The notes under the pieces were generated by a model. The model saw nothing but the letters and a program-made list of their open reading frames with translations. It did not search any database and was not told where the DNA came from. 5,892 nt of DNA from Anaerolineales bacterium (GTDB taxonomy: Bacteria; Chloroflexota; Anaerolineae; Anaerolineales; JABWBV01): positions 1 through 5,892 of the forward strand of contig JALUWE010000553.1 of NCBI GenBank assembly GCA_027019845.1. The letters are read 5' to 3'. The position numbers were made by a program, and so were the translations under genes. Positions 4,740 through 5,892 of the stretch are shown piece after piece (within the stretch, counting starts at the first letter, position 1; every line of letters begins with the position of its first letter).

Positions 4740-5144
4740 ATGCCTGTTTACACCTCCCCCGACCAGCTCTACACCGCCCTCGGCGAAACCATCACCCGCG
4801 CGCAGCAGCACGCGCCCCAGGCCCTGGCCGCCATGCACAAAGCGCGGCTCATCGTGCGCATGAAATTCGCCAACCCGGCCGCGGAAATGCTCGTCAACGG
4901 ACGCCGCAACCCCCTGCACATCGCCTACGGCCCCCACAAAACGCGCCCCGAACTCGAACTGCACCTCCAGGCCGACACCTTCCACCGCATCCTGCTGGAC
5001 GAACTGAGCATCAAAGCCGCGGTCGCCCAGGGCCTGATCAAAGTGCGCGGCCCGGTCTGGAAACTCAAACCCCTCGGCGAAGTCATCCGCGCCGGCAAAG
5101 CCCACTACCCCGCCGTGCTGGCGGAGATGGGGTTGGGAGAGTGA
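4740..5144 (+). CDS. SCP2-like lipid-binding protein (second paralogue)
   Basis: Encodes 134 aa. Its ATG follows the acyltransferase TAA with no gap (TAAATG) and with only a weak GGAT upstream, so translation is probably coupled. It aligns along its whole length with the protein at 1640-2071: LYTALGETITRA matches FYATVGELMTRA, PELELHLQAD matches PDISMTMKAD, IKVRGPVWKLKPL matches IVAKGPIPKILKL, and HYPAVLAEMGL matches QYPALLKELGY. It is therefore an SCP2-fold protein, though more divergent and more basic. SCP2 domains carry fatty acyl or sterol-like ligands. Its position next to the acyltransferase suggests it presents or removes the acyl substrate or product. No signal peptide or membrane segment is visible. 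An unrelated small hydrophobic-ligand protein is unlikely given the paralogue. Confidence 0.83.
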   Translation: MPVYTSPDQLYTALGETITRAQQHAPQALAAMHKARLIVRMKFANPAAEMLVNGRRNPLHIAYGPHKTRPELELHLQADTFHRILLDELSIKAAVAQGLIKVRGPVWKLKPLGEVIRAGKAHYPAVLAEMGLGE

Positions 5145-5200
5145 ACAGTGTTCAGTGTTCAGTGTTCAGTATTCAGTGTTCAGTGTGCAGTAGCCAGTTT
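5145..5200. repeat. Heptamer array NCAGTNN, 8 units, just after the second SCP2 stop
   Basis: Eight 7-bp units begin on the base after the stop codon: an ACAGTGT variant, repeated TCAGTGT with one TCAGTAT, then GCAGTAG and CCAGTTT. The last two correspond to the last two units of the array at 2074-2122. It ends 2 nt before the first possible patatin start. Confidence 0.92.
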
Positions 5201-5202
5201 GG

Positions 5203-5892
5203 ATGACCGCCCAAGCAAGCAACCAGGAACCACCCAACGTGACCCACACAACCAACCGTTCTAAAACCGCCCTTGTCCTTGCTGGCGGCGGCCTGACCGG
5301 CGCGGTCTACGAAATCGGCGCCTTGCGTGCCATCAATGATCTGCTGCTCGACCGCACGGTCAACGACTTCGACATCTTCATCGGCACCAGCGCCGGTGCA
5401 ATCGTTGCCTCCTCCCTGGCCAACGGCATCACCCCCGAGACCATGATGCAGGCCAACGCGGGACGCCACCCCCACATCCCACCCATCGAACGCAAAGACA
5501 TCTTCAACCTCAGCCGCACCGAGTTCCTGCGCCGCGGCCTGAAACTGCCTCGAACCTTCGCCCTGGCCTGGTCGAAATTCTTGCGCGGGGCAGACGATAT
5601 GTCCCTCTTCGACGTTTTCTGGTCCATGCTGGAGGCTCTCCCCTCCGGCGTTTACGACGGCATGGCGCTGGAACGCTACATCCGCAAGGTGCTTTCCGGC
5701 CCCGGCCTGAGCAACCGTTTCGAGGCCCTCGATAAAGAACTGTACATCATCGCCACCGAACTGGACAGCGGGGAGCGCGCCGTGTTCGGGCCGGGGTACA
5801 GCCAGGGGGTGCCGATCTCGCTCGCGGTCGCGGCCTCCAGCGCGGTCCCCATGGTCTACAAACCCGTCTGCATCAACGGGCGGGAATACGTG
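5203..5892 (+). CDS. Patatin-like phospholipase, C-terminus cut by window edge
   Basis: An open frame of 230 codons runs off the right edge. Residues 21-40 hold the patatin oxyanion-hole loop (ALVLAGGGLTGAVYEIG). The nucleophile elbow GTSAG at 61-65 places the catalytic Ser at 63, in the usual order and spacing. The window ends after NGREYV, just where the family's second catalytic residue, the Asp of a D-G-(G/A) motif, is expected. Patatins are Ser/Asp-dyad acyl hydrolases acting on phospholipids and other acyl esters. Two starts compete: ATG 5203, right after the heptamer array with no ribosome site, and GTG 5239, which has AGGAA 9 nt upstream. The longer one is given, though the GTG is nearly as likely. 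No signal peptide is seen, so it is probably intracellular. It lies downstream of the SCP2/acyltransferase group and could release acyl chains from membrane or inclusion lipids. Confidence 0.93.
   Translation, partial: MTAQASNQEPPNVTHTTNRSKTALVLAGGGLTGAVYEIGALRAINDLLLDRTVNDFDIFIGTSAGAIVASSLANGITPETMMQANAGRHPHIPPIERKDIFNLSRTEFLRRGLKLPRTFALAWSKFLRGADDMSLFDVFWSMLEALPSGVYDGMALERYIRKVLSGPGLSNRFEALDKELYIIATELDSGERAVFGPGYSQGVPISLAVAASSAVPMVYKPVCINGREYV

Noticed and set aside
3582..5105. Minus-strand open frame of 507 codons opposite the acyltransferase and second SCP2 gene
   Set aside because: It is antisense to two genes with clear family motifs. Its translation is Gly/Val/Glu/Ala-rich with no recognisable domain, as expected where the sense strand uses C-ending codons that rarely make antisense stops.

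Overview
The window is high-GC bacterial DNA. Its genes strongly prefer C-ending codons, and its intergenic gaps are AT-richer and packed with 7/8-bp tandem repeats. The mix of genes (PhaR-type regulator, phasin-like protein, SCP2 proteins, an atypical SDR, a PlsC/MGAT-like acyltransferase, a patatin) together with TATAAT-type promoters suggests an environmental Chloroflexota (Anaerolineae-like) bacterium. That taxonomic call is an inference from style and is not proven by any marker in the window.

Left arm, minus strand (1-1424): a phasin-like granule protein (1026-1424), then a PhaR-type polyhydroxyalkanoate (PHA) regulator (409-954), then a partial SRPBCC/DUF1997-like protein (412 running off the left edge) whose ATG overlaps the PhaR stop codon. 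A perfect 13-bp inverted repeat sits between the phasin-like gene and phaR, and a consensus -10 box overlaps its upstream arm. The phasin-like gene has a clear promoter with a large dyad, probably an operator, lying over it.

Divergent control region (1425-1639): this holds the dyad and promoter at 1467-1516, a CAATTACC-type tandem array, and a TATAAT box ahead of the rightward genes.

Right arm, plus strand (1640-5892): an SCP2-domain protein (1640-2071); a 336-bp gene-free gap made almost wholly of repeats (a heptamer array, then a composite array carrying three 46-bp palindromic elements); an SDR/epimerase-like protein (2408-3490); an acyltransferase (3480-4739, overlapping the SDR by 11 bp); a second SCP2 paralogue (4740-5144, starting directly after the preceding stop); a second heptamer array; and a patatin-like phospholipase (5203, running off the right edge).

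Taken together, the locus looks like a lipid or storage-granule module. The leftward genes would coat and regulate intracellular inclusions. The rightward genes would bind, modify, acylate and hydrolyse lipids. No PHA synthase is present here, so the identity of the stored or handled lipid is open.
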